Source: Clostridiaceae bacterium (GTDB lineage Bacteria; Bacillota; Clostridia; Oscillospirales; Acutalibacteraceae). Taken from it: a stretch of DNA of 50,967 nt. Below the pieces are notes generated by a model, which did not search any database, was not told the origin of the DNA, and saw only the letters and a program-made list of their open reading frames with translations. How positions within the stretch are numbered: the first letter of the stretch is position 1; each line of letters starts with the position of its first letter. Both the position numbers and the translations under genes were made by a program. Of this stretch, positions 26,142-35,103 are shown piece by piece. The DNA lies in contig JAEEWM010000020.1 in NCBI GenBank assembly GCA_016287385.1, positions 1 through 50,967 on the forward strand, read 5' to 3'.

Positions 26142-27625
26142 AGTCTTCTACCCCCTGCTCTTTTTAAGTTCCTGTTAAAAAGCGGACGGTAAAGCATTTT
26201 CGGCCAGGATGCGCGCACGGCGGTATCTTTGAGCGACTGAAAACCGATACGCCGAAGCGATACGGTATAATCCACGCCGAAGGATTCAAGATTAAGTATG
26301 TGAATTATAACAAGCGAGCATAGCGCCATAAAGCCGTAAAGTCCGAAAAGAGCGCAGACCGCCACCGAGGATATTCTTATATAAAGCACCGAGGTTTTAA
26401 GACGCGGCACCATAAGCCCGCATATTCCGCTGAAAGCCACGGCGATAAGCATAGGCGCGCTGATTATTTTCGCTTCGACCGCCGCCTGCCCCACCACGAG
26501 ACCGCCGACGATGCTAAGCGCGTGACCGAGACTCTGCGACATGCGTACTCCCGCCTCTTTAAGCACCTCGAACACCACTACCAGAAGCAGGCATTCGCCC
26601 ACCGATGAAATCGGCACGCCCATACGGAGCTTTGCCACCGAAACCGCGAAATGCGTGGGCATAAGCTCGATATGAAAGGTGGTAAGCGCTATAAACACAG
26701 CGGGCACGCAAACCGCCGCCGCGAAGCAGAGATATCTTAAAAACCTGCGCACCGAGGAAACGAGATAGCTCAGATAATAGTCCTCGTCGGACTGAAAGTT
26801 TTCCGAAAACAGATATGGCAAAGTAAGCACCATGGGAGTGCCCTCTACCACTACCGCCACCCTGCCTTCAAGCAGTCTCGCGGCGACGATATCGGGCCGC
26901 TCGGTCGTACCGACGGTTTTGAATATGCTTGTTTTCGAGTCGCGGATATATTCGGTAAGGTAGTTGCTGTCGAGCACGCCGTCGATATTTATTTTTTCAA
27001 GACGGCTTTTAAGGCGTTCGAGTATTTTTTTATCGGTAAGCGAGTCGAGATAGCATACGTATACGGACGTGGCGGAGCGCACGCCGGTTTTAAGCGATTC
27101 GATACGCAAATCGGGTGTTACAAGTTTTCGGCGTATAAGCGAAAGATTTATCATCGCCGATTCAAGAAAGCCCTCGCGCGGACCTTGCGTCACGCGCTCG
27201 TCCGCCGGCTCCTCGACCGACCTCACGGCAAACCCTTTCGTATTTACGGTGAGAGCCGTCGTACTGCCCTCTATCAGCACCAGCGTGTCGCCGTAGAGTA
27301 TTTCGCCGAGCATTTCGCCGACGTCGGTTTTATACGATACCTCTCCGGCAAAAAGCACTCTTTCGCAGACGTAATGCGCCGTTATTGAACACGCCGCGCC
27401 GGTATTGAGCCGCGTCAGCGGCTTTATTATATCGTCGCCCAGCCGCTCGGAGTTTACCATACCGTCAAAAAACATAACCGCGAACGAAGCGGCGCACCCC
27501 GCGGGTTTTATGCGTCTTTTTCTGAACACCGCGTCGTTCCTGAAAATCTCGCTGAAAAACGATACGTCATTATCCAGATTGCCGGTGAGTCTCCTGCCGC
27601 TGTAATCTCTTATTGAAGCCGCCAA
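26138..27625 (-). CDS. GerA-family spore germinant receptor A subunit
   Basis: 495 residues. Soluble N-terminal domain, then 'TSVYVCYLDSLTDKKIL' and 'DSNYLTEYIRDS', the hallmark 'ERPDIVAARLLEGRVAVVVEGTP' and 'LPYLFSENFQSDEDYY', then about five membrane segments. These are textbook GerAA features. The start is TTG 27625 with AAGGGG about 9 nt upstream. It is the first gene of the gerAA-gerAC-gerAB order. Presence implies an endospore former. Confidence 0.95.
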   Translation of the reverse strand: MAASIRDYSGRRLTGNLDNDVSFFSEIFRNDAVFRKRRIKPAGCAASFAVMFFDGMVNSERLGDDIIKPLTRLNTGAACSITAHYVCERVLFAGEVSYKTDVGEMLGEILYGDTLVLIEGSTTALTVNTKGFAVRSVEEPADERVTQGPREGFLESAMINLSLIRRKLVTPDLRIESLKTGVRSATSVYVCYLDSLTDKKILERLKSRLEKINIDGVLDSNYLTEYIRDSKTSIFKTVGTTERPDIVAARLLEGRVAVVVEGTPMVLTLPYLFSENFQSDEDYYLSYLVSSVRRFLRYLCFAAAVCVPAVFIALTTFHIELMPTHFAVSVAKLRMGVPISSVGECLLLVVVFEVLKEAGVRMSQSLGHALSIVGGLVVGQAAVEAKIISAPMLIAVAFSGICGLMVPRLKTSVLYIRISSVAVCALFGLYGFMALCSLVIIHILNLESFGVDYTVSLRRIGFQSLKDTAVRASWPKMLYRPLFNRNLKRAGGRRL

Positions 27626-27685
27626 AAAATCGCCCCTTTAAGTTTTCTTTTATTATTTGCAGGCAAAAGACTATAATACAAAAAG

Positions 27686-27956
27686 CACGAAGCGGTTTCG
27701 CTTCGTGTCTGATAGTGTCGATAAAGTCGACACTCTGCCGGTCGGGAATTCTGCTCGCCGAAAACTAAAATAAGTTTTCGGACTGCACTCCACTCCCGCC
27801 GGTACCACCCACGCCCCTTGAAGAGGCAGTTTTCGCTTACAAGGAGTTTTTCCGCCGCACATGTCACCGGAAAAACACTATGCGGCTTGCCGCCGCGTAG
27901 AAATTGAAAATCAAGTTTTTTGACAGATGAAAAACACGAAGCGAAACCGCTTCGTG
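27686..27956. repeat. Hairpin-rich element bounded by two near-identical palindromes (candidate MITE or structured RNA)
   Basis: Both ends carry the same 22-bp palindrome: CACGAAGCG-loop-CGCTTCGTG at 27686-27707 and its equivalent at 27935-27956. Between them are further hairpins: AGTGTCGA/TCGACACT (27714-27734) and CCGAAAACT/AGTTTTCGG (27758-27781). No RBS-led ORF is convincing; an 85-aa frame on the minus strand looks spurious. The layout fits a small interspersed palindromic element or a structured RNA. Being repeated elsewhere in the genome cannot be checked here. Confidence 0.5.
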
Positions 27957-27961
27957 TTTTT
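27929..27961 (-). terminator. Terminator after the small-multidrug-export-like gene
   Basis: Minus strand: the stem of the right-hand palindrome is followed by a T-run about 25 nt beyond the stop at 27983. It doubles as the right end of the hairpin-rich element. Confidence 0.7.
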
Positions 27962-27982
27962 ATAACTTTATGATTTTATGTA

Positions 27983-28462
27983 TTATCTGAAAAACAGCGC
28001 GTCCGCGCCGCAGGTGATGAAAGCCACTACTATTCCCGCCGCGAGCACGCCGAGCGTTATCGCCGGCATTGCGCGTTTAAGACGCATATCAAGCATCGCG
28101 GCGACCAGTGCGCCGGTCCACGCCCCCGTGCCGGGAAGCGGTATCGCCACAAGCAGAAAAAGTCCCCAAAAAGAATATTTTTTAACAATATCCGATTTGT
28201 TGTCCGCCCTGTTTTCAAGGCGGGTCACAAGTCCGTCAAACTTTTTGCTTATTCTGCGAAGCAACGCAAATATACGCCTGATAAAAATGATAATAAACGG
28301 CACGGGCAGCAGATTTCCGATAATCGATATTATTACCGCCACCCATATATTAAGTCCGTTTGAATATCCGTAAGGCACCGCGCCGCGAAGTTCAATGACC
28401 GGCACCATGGATATAAGAAAAGTAATAAGCGCTTTTCCCAACGTTTTGCCGAAAAGACCCAA
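27983..28462 (-). CDS. Small multi-drug export family membrane protein (COG2426)
   Basis: 159 residues. It carries the family signatures 'PVIELRGAVPYG', 'GNLLPVPFIIIF', and 'VAIPLPGTGAWTGAL', with about four membrane segments. The name is historical; function is poorly established and substrates are unknown. TTG 28462 is chosen because AGGAGG lies 7 nt upstream; a longer frame to 28600 would run through the preceding gene. It overlaps nothing and sits 11 nt beyond the stop of the CinA-like gene, so the two are likely one unit. Confidence 0.82.
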   Translation of the reverse strand: MGLFGKTLGKALITFLISMVPVIELRGAVPYGYSNGLNIWVAVIISIIGNLLPVPFIIIFIRRIFALLRRISKKFDGLVTRLENRADNKSDIVKKYSFWGLFLLVAIPLPGTGAWTGALVAAMLDMRLKRAMPAITLGVLAAGIVVAFITCGADALFFR

Positions 28463-28473
28463 ATCTTTTCCTC

Positions 28474-29616
28474 CTAAATATACTTTGAAATAAATACGTT
28501 GCCGAATATGCTTTTTATATATTCGCCGGTAGTCATACCCTTTGTAAGCGGCACAAAAACAAGCACAAGAATAACCGCCAGTACAGCAAGAAGCAGACAC
28601 ACAACCGTAACGAGTATGGAGGTGCTGATTCCGTCTCTCTTTTCGTCCGCTTTACGCGGAGCGTCTTCGCGGATGAAAATATCGTTGAAGTCGGAGGCGT
28701 CTTCGTTGCTTTGCTCTTCCTGTGCGGAAGAACTGTCCGTTACCATTTCTTCGTCCGCGGAAAAATCAAACGTGATATTATGCTCCCCGTCTTTTTTTGC
28801 CTCGTCTGCGGCTTGCGTCGCGGCTTCCGTCTCCCACCCGTTTTCCTTATCCGGTTCCTCCGCCGTTTCCGCCGCGCTTACCGACAGGACTTCCTCCTGC
28901 GGTGATAAAGCTTCCTCCTCGTTTTTCGGCGCCTGAGCTTCCGGAGCCTCCGCAGGTTCCTCGGGCTGCGGTTGCTCCTCTTCCTGCTCCGGTTCCGCCG
29001 TTTCCGGAGTTGGCGCGGATACTTCGGACACCGCCTCCTGCTCCGCTTCCGGAGTTGTTACGGATACTTCGGGCGCCGTGTTTTCTGCCGCCGCGACTGC
29101 TTCCGCCGCCGTTTCTTCGGTCTTTTTCGCGTCGGAAACTATCTTTTCCGCCGACTGCATAAGACTTACGTCCTCAATATACGGATGAATAAGGTTTTTC
29201 ATTATCGATTTTCGAAGCGTACGGTTTTCGGTAAGAAGAATTATGGTCTGCGGACCGCTTTCTATTATACAGCCGCCGAAATACCCCTCCGGCGTTACAA
29301 GCGGAAGCGAGTCTTCGATTATTTCTATTTTATCATCCGAAGAAATGCCGTATTCCGCGTTATTCACCGTTTGAAGTCCGTGACTTATCGCCGCCGCGGC
29401 GGTCGCGATAAGCCCGTCCTCACCGAAAAGAGGACCGCAGCAAATAATTATCTGACTTCTCGACACCGCGCGCGCAAGCGAGTTTACAAAGCTTTTTTTA
29501 TCTTTCGCCTTATCGTTCAGAAGCCGCATATGACAACAGCTGCCGAGATTAAACTCAAACTCGAAATCGGTGGCGGTCATGAAATACACAATATCAACTT
29601 TAATATTCTCTATCAT
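28474..29616 (-). CDS. Membrane-tethered protein with degenerate CinA/MoCF-like N-domain
   Basis: 380 residues in three parts. Residues 1-150 resemble the molybdopterin-binding (MoCF/CinA) fold: 'RSQIIICCGPLFGEDGLIATAAAA' mirrors the GGLGPT..DD..T..A motif, and 'GGCIIESGPQTIILLTENRTLRK' mirrors the later CinA strand and EM helix. The DD pair is reduced to ED. Residues 150-320 are a Glu/Ala/Pro-rich, acidic low-complexity linker. Residues about 335-360 form one membrane helix followed by a short basic tail. Role unknown. AAGGAGAT precedes the ATG. Relation to CinA is my reading and needs a profile search. Confidence 0.55.
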   Translation of the reverse strand: MIENIKVDIVYFMTATDFEFEFNLGSCCHMRLLNDKAKDKKSFVNSLARAVSRSQIIICCGPLFGEDGLIATAAAAISHGLQTVNNAEYGISSDDKIEIIEDSLPLVTPEGYFGGCIIESGPQTIILLTENRTLRKSIMKNLIHPYIEDVSLMQSAEKIVSDAKKTEETAAEAVAAAENTAPEVSVTTPEAEQEAVSEVSAPTPETAEPEQEEEQPQPEEPAEAPEAQAPKNEEEALSPQEEVLSVSAAETAEEPDKENGWETEAATQAADEAKKDGEHNITFDFSADEEMVTDSSSAQEEQSNEDASDFNDIFIREDAPRKADEKRDGISTSILVTVVCLLLAVLAVILVLVFVPLTKGMTTGEYIKSIFGNVFISKYI

Positions 29617-29652
29617 TTTTATCTCCTTCGGATTTAATTTCCTTTAATATTT

Positions 29653-30822
29653 TTATTCAATAAACGAGTATTCTATTCCCTCTATTGCTCTTTCAATGAG
29701 CGGCGCGATATCGAGATTCTTTTCCGCCGCTTCGCACTGACCGTCCTTCGGCTTCGTGTGCGGGTGGCGCGGCGTAAATACCGTGCAGCAGTCCTCATAC
29801 GGCAGTATCGAGGTTTCAAAAGCGTCGATTTTTCTTGAAATCGCCACTATTTCCTCCTTGTCCATCCCGATCAGCGGACGAAGAACCGGAAGCGTGCTGA
29901 CCCCGTCGGTCGCCGCTATCGCAGGCAGGGTCTGACTTGCGACCTGCCCGAGACTCTCACCCGTTATAAGCCCTATACACCCGTTTTCGGCGGCAACCGC
30001 CGAGGATATCCTCATCATCATTCTTCGCATGATAAGCGTGAAATAATCTTCGGGACAGTGCCTGCCTATTTCCTCCTGGATTTCGGTAAACGGCACTACC
30101 GCCAGTTTTATCGGCCCGCTGTATCTTGCCACGCGGGAAAGCAGGGTTTTAACCTTTTCCTCCGCGCGCACACTCGTATACGGAGGGCTTGCGAAATGAA
30201 TCGCGAAAAGCGATATACCGCGCTTTGCCATCAGATACGCCGCCACGGGACTGTCGATACCGCCCGATATAAGCACCGCCGCCTTGCCGGAGGTGCCTGT
30301 GGGCAGTCCTCCCGCGCCCTTTAACTGATTACCCCTTATATACGCGCCCTTTTCTCTTATTTCCACCGTTATCACGATGTCGGGCGAATGTACGTTCACT
30401 TTAAGGTGTGAAAAGGTTTCAAGCAGTTTGCCGCCTAACTGTTCGCATATCTGCGGAGAGGTAAACGGAAACTTTTTATCCGCTCTTTTTGCTTCCACCT
30501 TGAAGGTCTTTTTATCGCAAAGAGCGCTTTCAAGATATGCGGGCGCCTCGCTTAAAATAACATCCATATCCTTATCGAATACGCCGGCGCGGCTGTAACC
30601 GGCTATGCCGAATATGCGACCTACTCTGTCGAGCGCCGAATCAAAATCAAAGCTTTCGTCCTGCGGCTCGATATATACGGTAGACTGCGACCGCGTGACC
30701 GTAAAAGCGCCGCACTCTTTAAGGCGCCTTTTGATGGTCGCCGTCATTTTTCCTTCAAACACCGAACGGTTAAGCCCTTTAAGCGCCAGCTCGCCGTCCT
30801 TTATCAAAATAACTTCCCTCAT
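29653..30822 (-). CDS. thiI: tRNA uracil-4 sulfurtransferase ThiI
   Basis: 389 residues. N-terminal ferredoxin-like and THUMP domains (1-165) bind tRNA; the PP-loop 'LISGGIDSPVAAYLMAKRG' (about 183-201) adenylates U8 before sulfur transfer. The C-terminal rhodanese domain of E. coli ThiI is missing, as usual in Firmicutes, where a dedicated desulfurase supplies sulfur. Such a desulfurase is encoded immediately upstream with a 1-nt overlap. The ATG start follows AAGGG. Confidence 0.95.
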   Translation of the reverse strand: MREVILIKDGELALKGLNRSVFEGKMTATIKRRLKECGAFTVTRSQSTVYIEPQDESFDFDSALDRVGRIFGIAGYSRAGVFDKDMDVILSEAPAYLESALCDKKTFKVEAKRADKKFPFTSPQICEQLGGKLLETFSHLKVNVHSPDIVITVEIREKGAYIRGNQLKGAGGLPTGTSGKAAVLISGGIDSPVAAYLMAKRGISLFAIHFASPPYTSVRAEEKVKTLLSRVARYSGPIKLAVVPFTEIQEEIGRHCPEDYFTLIMRRMMMRISSAVAAENGCIGLITGESLGQVASQTLPAIAATDGVSTLPVLRPLIGMDKEEIVAISRKIDAFETSILPYEDCCTVFTPRHPHTKPKDGQCEAAEKNLDIAPLIERAIEGIEYSFIE

Positions 30823-31970
30823 TATTTTACCCTTCTTAAACTTGCCGTCGCCTCTTTAAGCGCCGAAACGAGTCTGCAAACGTCTTCTTCGGTACTAAAG
30901 CGTGAAAAGCTCACCCGTATCGCGCTGTCAACGCGCTCGCGGGGAAGCCCCGCCGCCGACAGCACATAACTGCCCTTACCGCGCGCGCAGGCGCTTCCGG
31001 AAGAGACAAACACACCCTTACTTTCCAAAAAGTGAAGCAGTGTTTCCGAGCGGTAGCCCTCCGCCGAAATATTAAGCACGAACGGCAGAGCGTTCTTTGG
31101 CGAGTTAATCGCGGCGATACCGCTTTTTTCAAGTTCGTCCGCGGCAAAATCGCGCAGTTTTCTTACCTTTTCAAGGTTGCTTTTCATATCGCCTATCGCG
31201 CGAACGGCTCCGTAAAATCCGCAAACCGCGGGTATCGCCTCGGTGCCCGAGCGGAAATTCTTTTCCTGTCCGCCGCCGAGTATCAGCGGTCTTAGAGTTA
31301 CACCTTTTTTGACGTATATAAATCCCGCGCCCTTAGGCCCATGTATTTTATGCGCCGACGCGGTTATTATATCCGCGCCGAGAGTTTTTACATTTATCGG
31401 CATTTTTCCGAACGCCTGAACACAGTCGCTGTGAAGCAGAGCCGGCGCGTTTTTCTCCTCTATCGCCCTGCGCGCGGCGGCGACCGGCAGTATCGCGCCC
31501 GTTTCGTTGTTGACGAGCATAACGCTCACAAGTATGGTTTTCCCGTCAACCGCCTCAAAAACATCCTCTTCGCTTATGTTGCCGTCGCTTTGCGGTTTTA
31601 TTCTTATCACCTCAAAGCCCTCATCCTCAAGCCGCTTTAACGGTTCAAGCACGCTCGGATGCTCTATGGCGGTCGTGACTATTCTGTTTCCCCGTTTACG
31701 CCGTGCGTACGCCGCGCCGAAAACCGCCGTATTATTGCCCTCCGTCGCGCCGGAATTGAAATATATCTCCGCGGCGTTCGCGGAAATCATATCCGCGATA
31801 TACCGTCTGCACTCATTCAGCCGCTTTTCGGCGTTGAAACCGAGAACGTGCAGACTTGACGGATTGCCGAAATCGACCGTCAGGGCGGAATTCATCTCTT
31901 CTGCCGCCTCACCGCACGGCATTGTGGTTGAACTGTTATCCAAATAGACGATATTTTCCAAATAAGTCAC
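30822..31970 (-). CDS. Cysteine desulfurase (NifS/IscS-like, probable ThiI partner)
   Basis: 382 residues, PLP-dependent. The PLP-lysine motif 'SAHKIHGPKG' is near residue 205, the catalytic Cys is in 'SSGSACARG' near 325, and 'EHPSVLEP' is also present. It converts cysteine to alanine and passes sulfur to ThiI. The GTG start at 31970 has only a weak GAAAG upstream; a TTG four codons later is possible. The gene overlaps thiI by 1 nt, the NifZ-ThiI arrangement known from Bacillus. Confidence 0.93.
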   Translation of the reverse strand: MTYLENIVYLDNSSTTMPCGEAAEEMNSALTVDFGNPSSLHVLGFNAEKRLNECRRYIADMISANAAEIYFNSGATEGNNTAVFGAAYARRKRGNRIVTTAIEHPSVLEPLKRLEDEGFEVIRIKPQSDGNISEEDVFEAVDGKTILVSVMLVNNETGAILPVAAARRAIEEKNAPALLHSDCVQAFGKMPINVKTLGADIITASAHKIHGPKGAGFIYVKKGVTLRPLILGGGQEKNFRSGTEAIPAVCGFYGAVRAIGDMKSNLEKVRKLRDFAADELEKSGIAAINSPKNALPFVLNISAEGYRSETLLHFLESKGVFVSSGSACARGKGSYVLSAAGLPRERVDSAIRVSFSRFSTEEDVCRLVSALKEATASLRRVK

Positions 31971-31993
31971 ACTTTCAACTGATATACACAGTT

Positions 31994-32022
31994 ATTATAC
32001 AATATGTTGTGTAAATAAACAA
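31994..32022 (-). promoter_or_regulatory. Probable SigA promoter for desulfurase-thiI
   Basis: Minus strand: TTGTTT (32017-32022), 17 bp, TATAAT (31994-31999), 24 bp ahead of the GTG start. Confidence 0.6.
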
Positions 32023-32046
32023 TAGTAAATTGACAATTTTCGCATA

Positions 32047-32081
32047 AAAAATTCCGCAAAGAATCATTCTTTGCGGAATTT
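32047..32081 (-). terminator. Terminator after the YtrA-type ABC operon
   Basis: The long stem AAATTCCGCAAAGAAT pairing with ATTCTTTGCGGAATTT lies 22 nt beyond the permease stop and is followed by T's on the minus strand. It may also act in the reverse direction. Confidence 0.85.
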
Positions 32082-32102
32082 CGCGCCGTAGCCCGGCATT
32101 TT

Positions 32103-33815
32103 TTAATACTCAATCCTCTTAAAACCGCCAAGTACCGAAAGCGTTTCGGTGAAATCATCGGTCATTGCTATTTCAAAAACGTATTCGTCGCCTTCCGTCT
32201 GTTTTGAATAAACGGTGACGCTTACCGTATCCTGACCGTACACTATCTTTTTGCCGTGGCGGGCAAAATCCTCGCGGTAAGCCTTTATAAATTCCTTTAA
32301 CTGTTTTTTCGTTCCGATACAGTTGTACGGCTCGTTATTGTAATCGTATACGTCGATTTCGACACTGTCCGAGTTGAGTTTTTCAACCGCTTTAAGATAA
32401 TCGTCAAACCGTTCTCCGGCATTGAGCGCCGCGAACATTTCGTCGCCCACTTTATCCATGTCCGCGTAATATTCCCTGAACATTTCCCTTCCGTTTTTAA
32501 GCTGATAGTGTATGTTCACACCGTTATGCGGAGCGGTTAAATCGGACTCTTCAAAATCGTTTGCGTCTTTATCGATTATCGCCTTATGGAGAGCTATTGC
32601 GGGTGTGCTGTCGTCAAGGTTCAGCACCGTGCCCGCGCAAATAATTTCAACGTATGACACGTCGTTCTTTTCGGGAACTCTGGTTGAAAATCCGAACGCG
32701 CCGCTCATAATAACCGCGAGTATAACGAAATACGCCGCAGCCGATACGGCACCGTAAACGAGCGATTTTTTGAACTTCTTAAAACCGCGCTCCGTGACAG
32801 CGCCGTATACGGTAACGGTGAGCAGAGCTCCGGGGATAAACGAAATAACGCCTAAATAGCTCACGGGCTTTTCGTCACCCGCAAGAGAAAATATCGTGCT
32901 CAGTATATAGCCGCCGCAAATTCCCGCGAGAATACTGCAAATAACGTATATGAATTTATATGCGTACGCCTGACCGCCGCGCTCGGTTTTGCGGTGACCG
33001 AAAAGCAGTATCGACGCTATAATAAACGCCGCCGAGCCGCCGAGCGTTATAAGTATAAAGCCGATGTTGCCGGAAATTGAATAGGCGTTTCCCGCACCGC
33101 CCAAAGCAAATTCAACGGCGGACGCGGCACAGTAAGCCATAGGCGAAATAGCTTTGAGTATACTGCCTGTGTTTTCCGCGGAGTATCCCGAAAGATACCC
33201 GGATGAAAGATTTGCTATTATAAGACCGACTACCGAAATTGCCGCGTTGAAGCCGGCAAAGGAGATTATAAGGTCAAACGTACTGCCCGCGCAGACTATA
33301 AATATCAGGGTAAAACCGGAAACAAACAGCATACAAAGCAAATTGACGAGATATGCCGACAGTATTTGCGCAAACGTGCCGAGCAGGTAAGTCGGATAAA
33401 ACGCGGTGAGCGCAAGCAGCGAAGCGTAGCCGAGAGTCAGCGGTATCGCCACCGTAACGAAGCTTGCCGCCGCGCGGGAGACAAACAATCCCGTTCTTGT
33501 AAGCGGAAGCGAATGGAAAACGTCGCTTGAATTCTTTTTATAAAGGAAAGAAAAGCTGATAAAGTTGCCCACGGCGACAAAGACAGCCGAAGCAAAGCCG
33601 CAAACCCCGAAAAGAATATCCAGATACGTCGGACTTTCCGGTCTGAACCCGTCCGGTTTTACCTTGATGTGGGACAGAGTCGTAAGAAACAGTCCCGGGC
33701 AAAGAATCAGCACCCCCACCGCCAGCAGGACTATTACTCCGAGGTTTTTCCTCACGGTTGATTTGAACAGCCCGAAGGTCGGGTTAAGCTTATTCTTCAA
33801 TACTCTTGACGTCAT
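32103..33815 (-). CDS. ABC transporter permease of a GntR-controlled exporter
   Basis: 570 residues. About six to ten hydrophobic segments occupy residues 25-390, with a large C-terminal soluble domain (about 400-570) ending in 'LGGFKRIEY'. It is the membrane partner of the ATPase encoded just upstream, with which it overlaps by 26 nt. ATG 33815 is chosen because GGAGG sits about 9 nt upstream; a frame to 33854 is rejected. The type resembles permeases of ytr/ecs-like stress transporters. Substrate unknown; related systems respond to cell-wall or cationic stress. Confidence 0.8.
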   Translation of the reverse strand: MTSRVLKNKLNPTFGLFKSTVRKNLGVIVLLAVGVLILCPGLFLTTLSHIKVKPDGFRPESPTYLDILFGVCGFASAVFVAVGNFISFSFLYKKNSSDVFHSLPLTRTGLFVSRAAASFVTVAIPLTLGYASLLALTAFYPTYLLGTFAQILSAYLVNLLCMLFVSGFTLIFIVCAGSTFDLIISFAGFNAAISVVGLIIANLSSGYLSGYSAENTGSILKAISPMAYCAASAVEFALGGAGNAYSISGNIGFILITLGGSAAFIIASILLFGHRKTERGGQAYAYKFIYVICSILAGICGGYILSTIFSLAGDEKPVSYLGVISFIPGALLTVTVYGAVTERGFKKFKKSLVYGAVSAAAYFVILAVIMSGAFGFSTRVPEKNDVSYVEIICAGTVLNLDDSTPAIALHKAIIDKDANDFEESDLTAPHNGVNIHYQLKNGREMFREYYADMDKVGDEMFAALNAGERFDDYLKAVEKLNSDSVEIDVYDYNNEPYNCIGTKKQLKEFIKAYREDFARHGKKIVYGQDTVSVTVYSKQTEGDEYVFEIAMTDDFTETLSVLGGFKRIEY

Positions 33816-34689
33816 ATCCGAGCACCTCCAATTCATAAATAAACGCTTCTTCAAGACTTACGTCTATACACTCGAAGAACTTAGGCGACATCGCCTCCAC
33901 GTATCCGGTTATTCTCTCCTTATCGCCTCTTACCACCAGTTGTATCACCGAGCCGCTGCGCTCGATTTTCATAACGTCGAGCCCGGAGAAGGCGTCGTCT
34001 GACGGCACGGTTTCAAACGCCGCCTGAATCTTGTGTACCTTTTCCCTTACTTCGTCTATGCCGCCGCTCGTAATAAGCCGACCGCCGTGAAGCAGGGATA
34101 TGTGATCGCACATATCCTCTATTTCTCTGAGGTTATGCGAAGCTATTATTACGGTGGTGGAATACTTTTGCGTGTACTCGATTATTATGTTTGAAAGAGT
34201 TTTCCGCATAACCACGTCAAGACCGTCAAACGCCTCGTCGAGAAGCAGATAACGGGGTCTGCACGAAAGCATGAGAATGAGCGCCGCCTGCCGCGCCATA
34301 CCTTTTGAAAAGGTTGAGAGCCGCGCGTTTTCGTCAAGCGGGAAAACGGTAAGCAGCCGCCGGTAGGTATCGGTATCGAAGCCGCTGTACATACTGCCGT
34401 AAAAGTGCGCCATTTCCTTTAAGTTTGATTGCGGTAAAAAGTACGGCGTATCGCCGAGAAAAGCGATTTCATTTTTTAACGCGGGGTTATTGAACGTGGC
34501 AACGCCGTCTACGCCCACCGTGCCGCCGTCCGGCTTATAGACTCCGCTTATCAGGCGCAAAAGCGTCGATTTTCCCGAGCCGTTCGAGCCGACAAGCCCG
34601 TAAACGCAGCCGTCCTCAATATTGAAGCACACGTTATCAAGCGCCTTCGTGCCGTCGAATGTTTTTGTAACATTTAATGCAGTCAGCAT
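33790..34689 (-). CDS. ABC transporter ATP-binding protein (YtrB-like)
   Basis: 299 residues. Walker A 'GSNGSGKST' (about 35-43), signature-like 'STFSKGMARQ', Walker B 'RYLLLDEAFDGLD', and H-loop 'IIASHNL'. A C-terminal extension (about 215-299) follows the nucleotide-binding domain. AAGGAGG precedes the ATG. It overlaps the GntR regulator by 7 nt and the permease by 26 nt, a tightly coupled three-gene operon. Confidence 0.93.
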   Translation of the reverse strand: MLTALNVTKTFDGTKALDNVCFNIEDGCVYGLVGSNGSGKSTLLRLISGVYKPDGGTVGVDGVATFNNPALKNEIAFLGDTPYFLPQSNLKEMAHFYGSMYSGFDTDTYRRLLTVFPLDENARLSTFSKGMARQAALILMLSCRPRYLLLDEAFDGLDVVMRKTLSNIIIEYTQKYSTTVIIASHNLREIEDMCDHISLLHGGRLITSGGIDEVREKVHKIQAAFETVPSDDAFSGLDVMKIERSGSVIQLVVRGDKERITGYVEAMSPKFFECIDVSLEEAFIYELEVLGYDVKSIEE

Positions 34690-35057
34690 TTCTTTTCCTC
34701 CTTATAAACGCTGTTTATTATCTCGCACAGATGCGAAGAGTCAAGCCCCATGTCCCGGGCGGATTTCACCGCCGCGCAAAACTCCTCCCTGGCACGGTTT
34801 ATTACGGCGCCGTGCGCGTCCTCGTCGTCCGACACAAAAGAGCCCTTTCCCTTTACGGAATAGATTATGCCGTTTGCTTCCAGAATAGCATAAGCCTTTT
34901 GCACGGTATTGGGATTTATACTGAACTTAACCGCCAGAGAACGGACGCTCGGCATCTGCTCGCCGCCGGAAATGAGACCCAGCGCCTTCATTTTAATAAA
35001 GCCGTTTACTATCTGGTCGCAGATAGGCACGCCGCTTTTAAGGTCCAATGCGAACAT
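34683..35057 (-). CDS. GntR-family regulator, YtrA subfamily
   Basis: 124 residues. N-terminal winged helix ('QMPSVRSLAVKFSINPNTVQKAYAILEANGIIYSV') with only a short C-terminal helical tail, the hallmark of YtrA-type GntR repressors. Start after AAAGGAG. It leads the ABC operon and probably represses it by binding the AGTGTA-13-TACACT palindrome in its own promoter. Confidence 0.92.
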   Translation of the reverse strand: MFALDLKSGVPICDQIVNGFIKMKALGLISGGEQMPSVRSLAVKFSINPNTVQKAYAILEANGIIYSVKGKGSFVSDDEDAHGAVINRAREEFCAAVKSARDMGLDSSHLCEIINSVYKEEKKC

Positions 35058-35074
35058 CGTTTCACTCCTTTCAT

Positions 35075-35101
35075 AAGTGTACTATGTCAGTTAGTACACT
35101 T
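35075..35101. promoter_or_regulatory. YtrA-type operator palindrome
   Basis: A perfect 9-9-9 inverted repeat, AAGTGTACT-N9-AGTACACTT. It contains AGTGTA-N13-TACACT, which as I remember is the B. subtilis YtrA box. It lies between the -10 box and the gntR RBS. Confidence 0.85.
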
Positions 35102-35103
35102 GC

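Noticed and set aside
27610-27867. An 85-codon minus-strand frame within the hairpin-rich element
   Set aside because: It has no RBS, crosses several perfect hairpins and overlaps the start of the gerA-type gene; it is more likely a by-product of a repeat.
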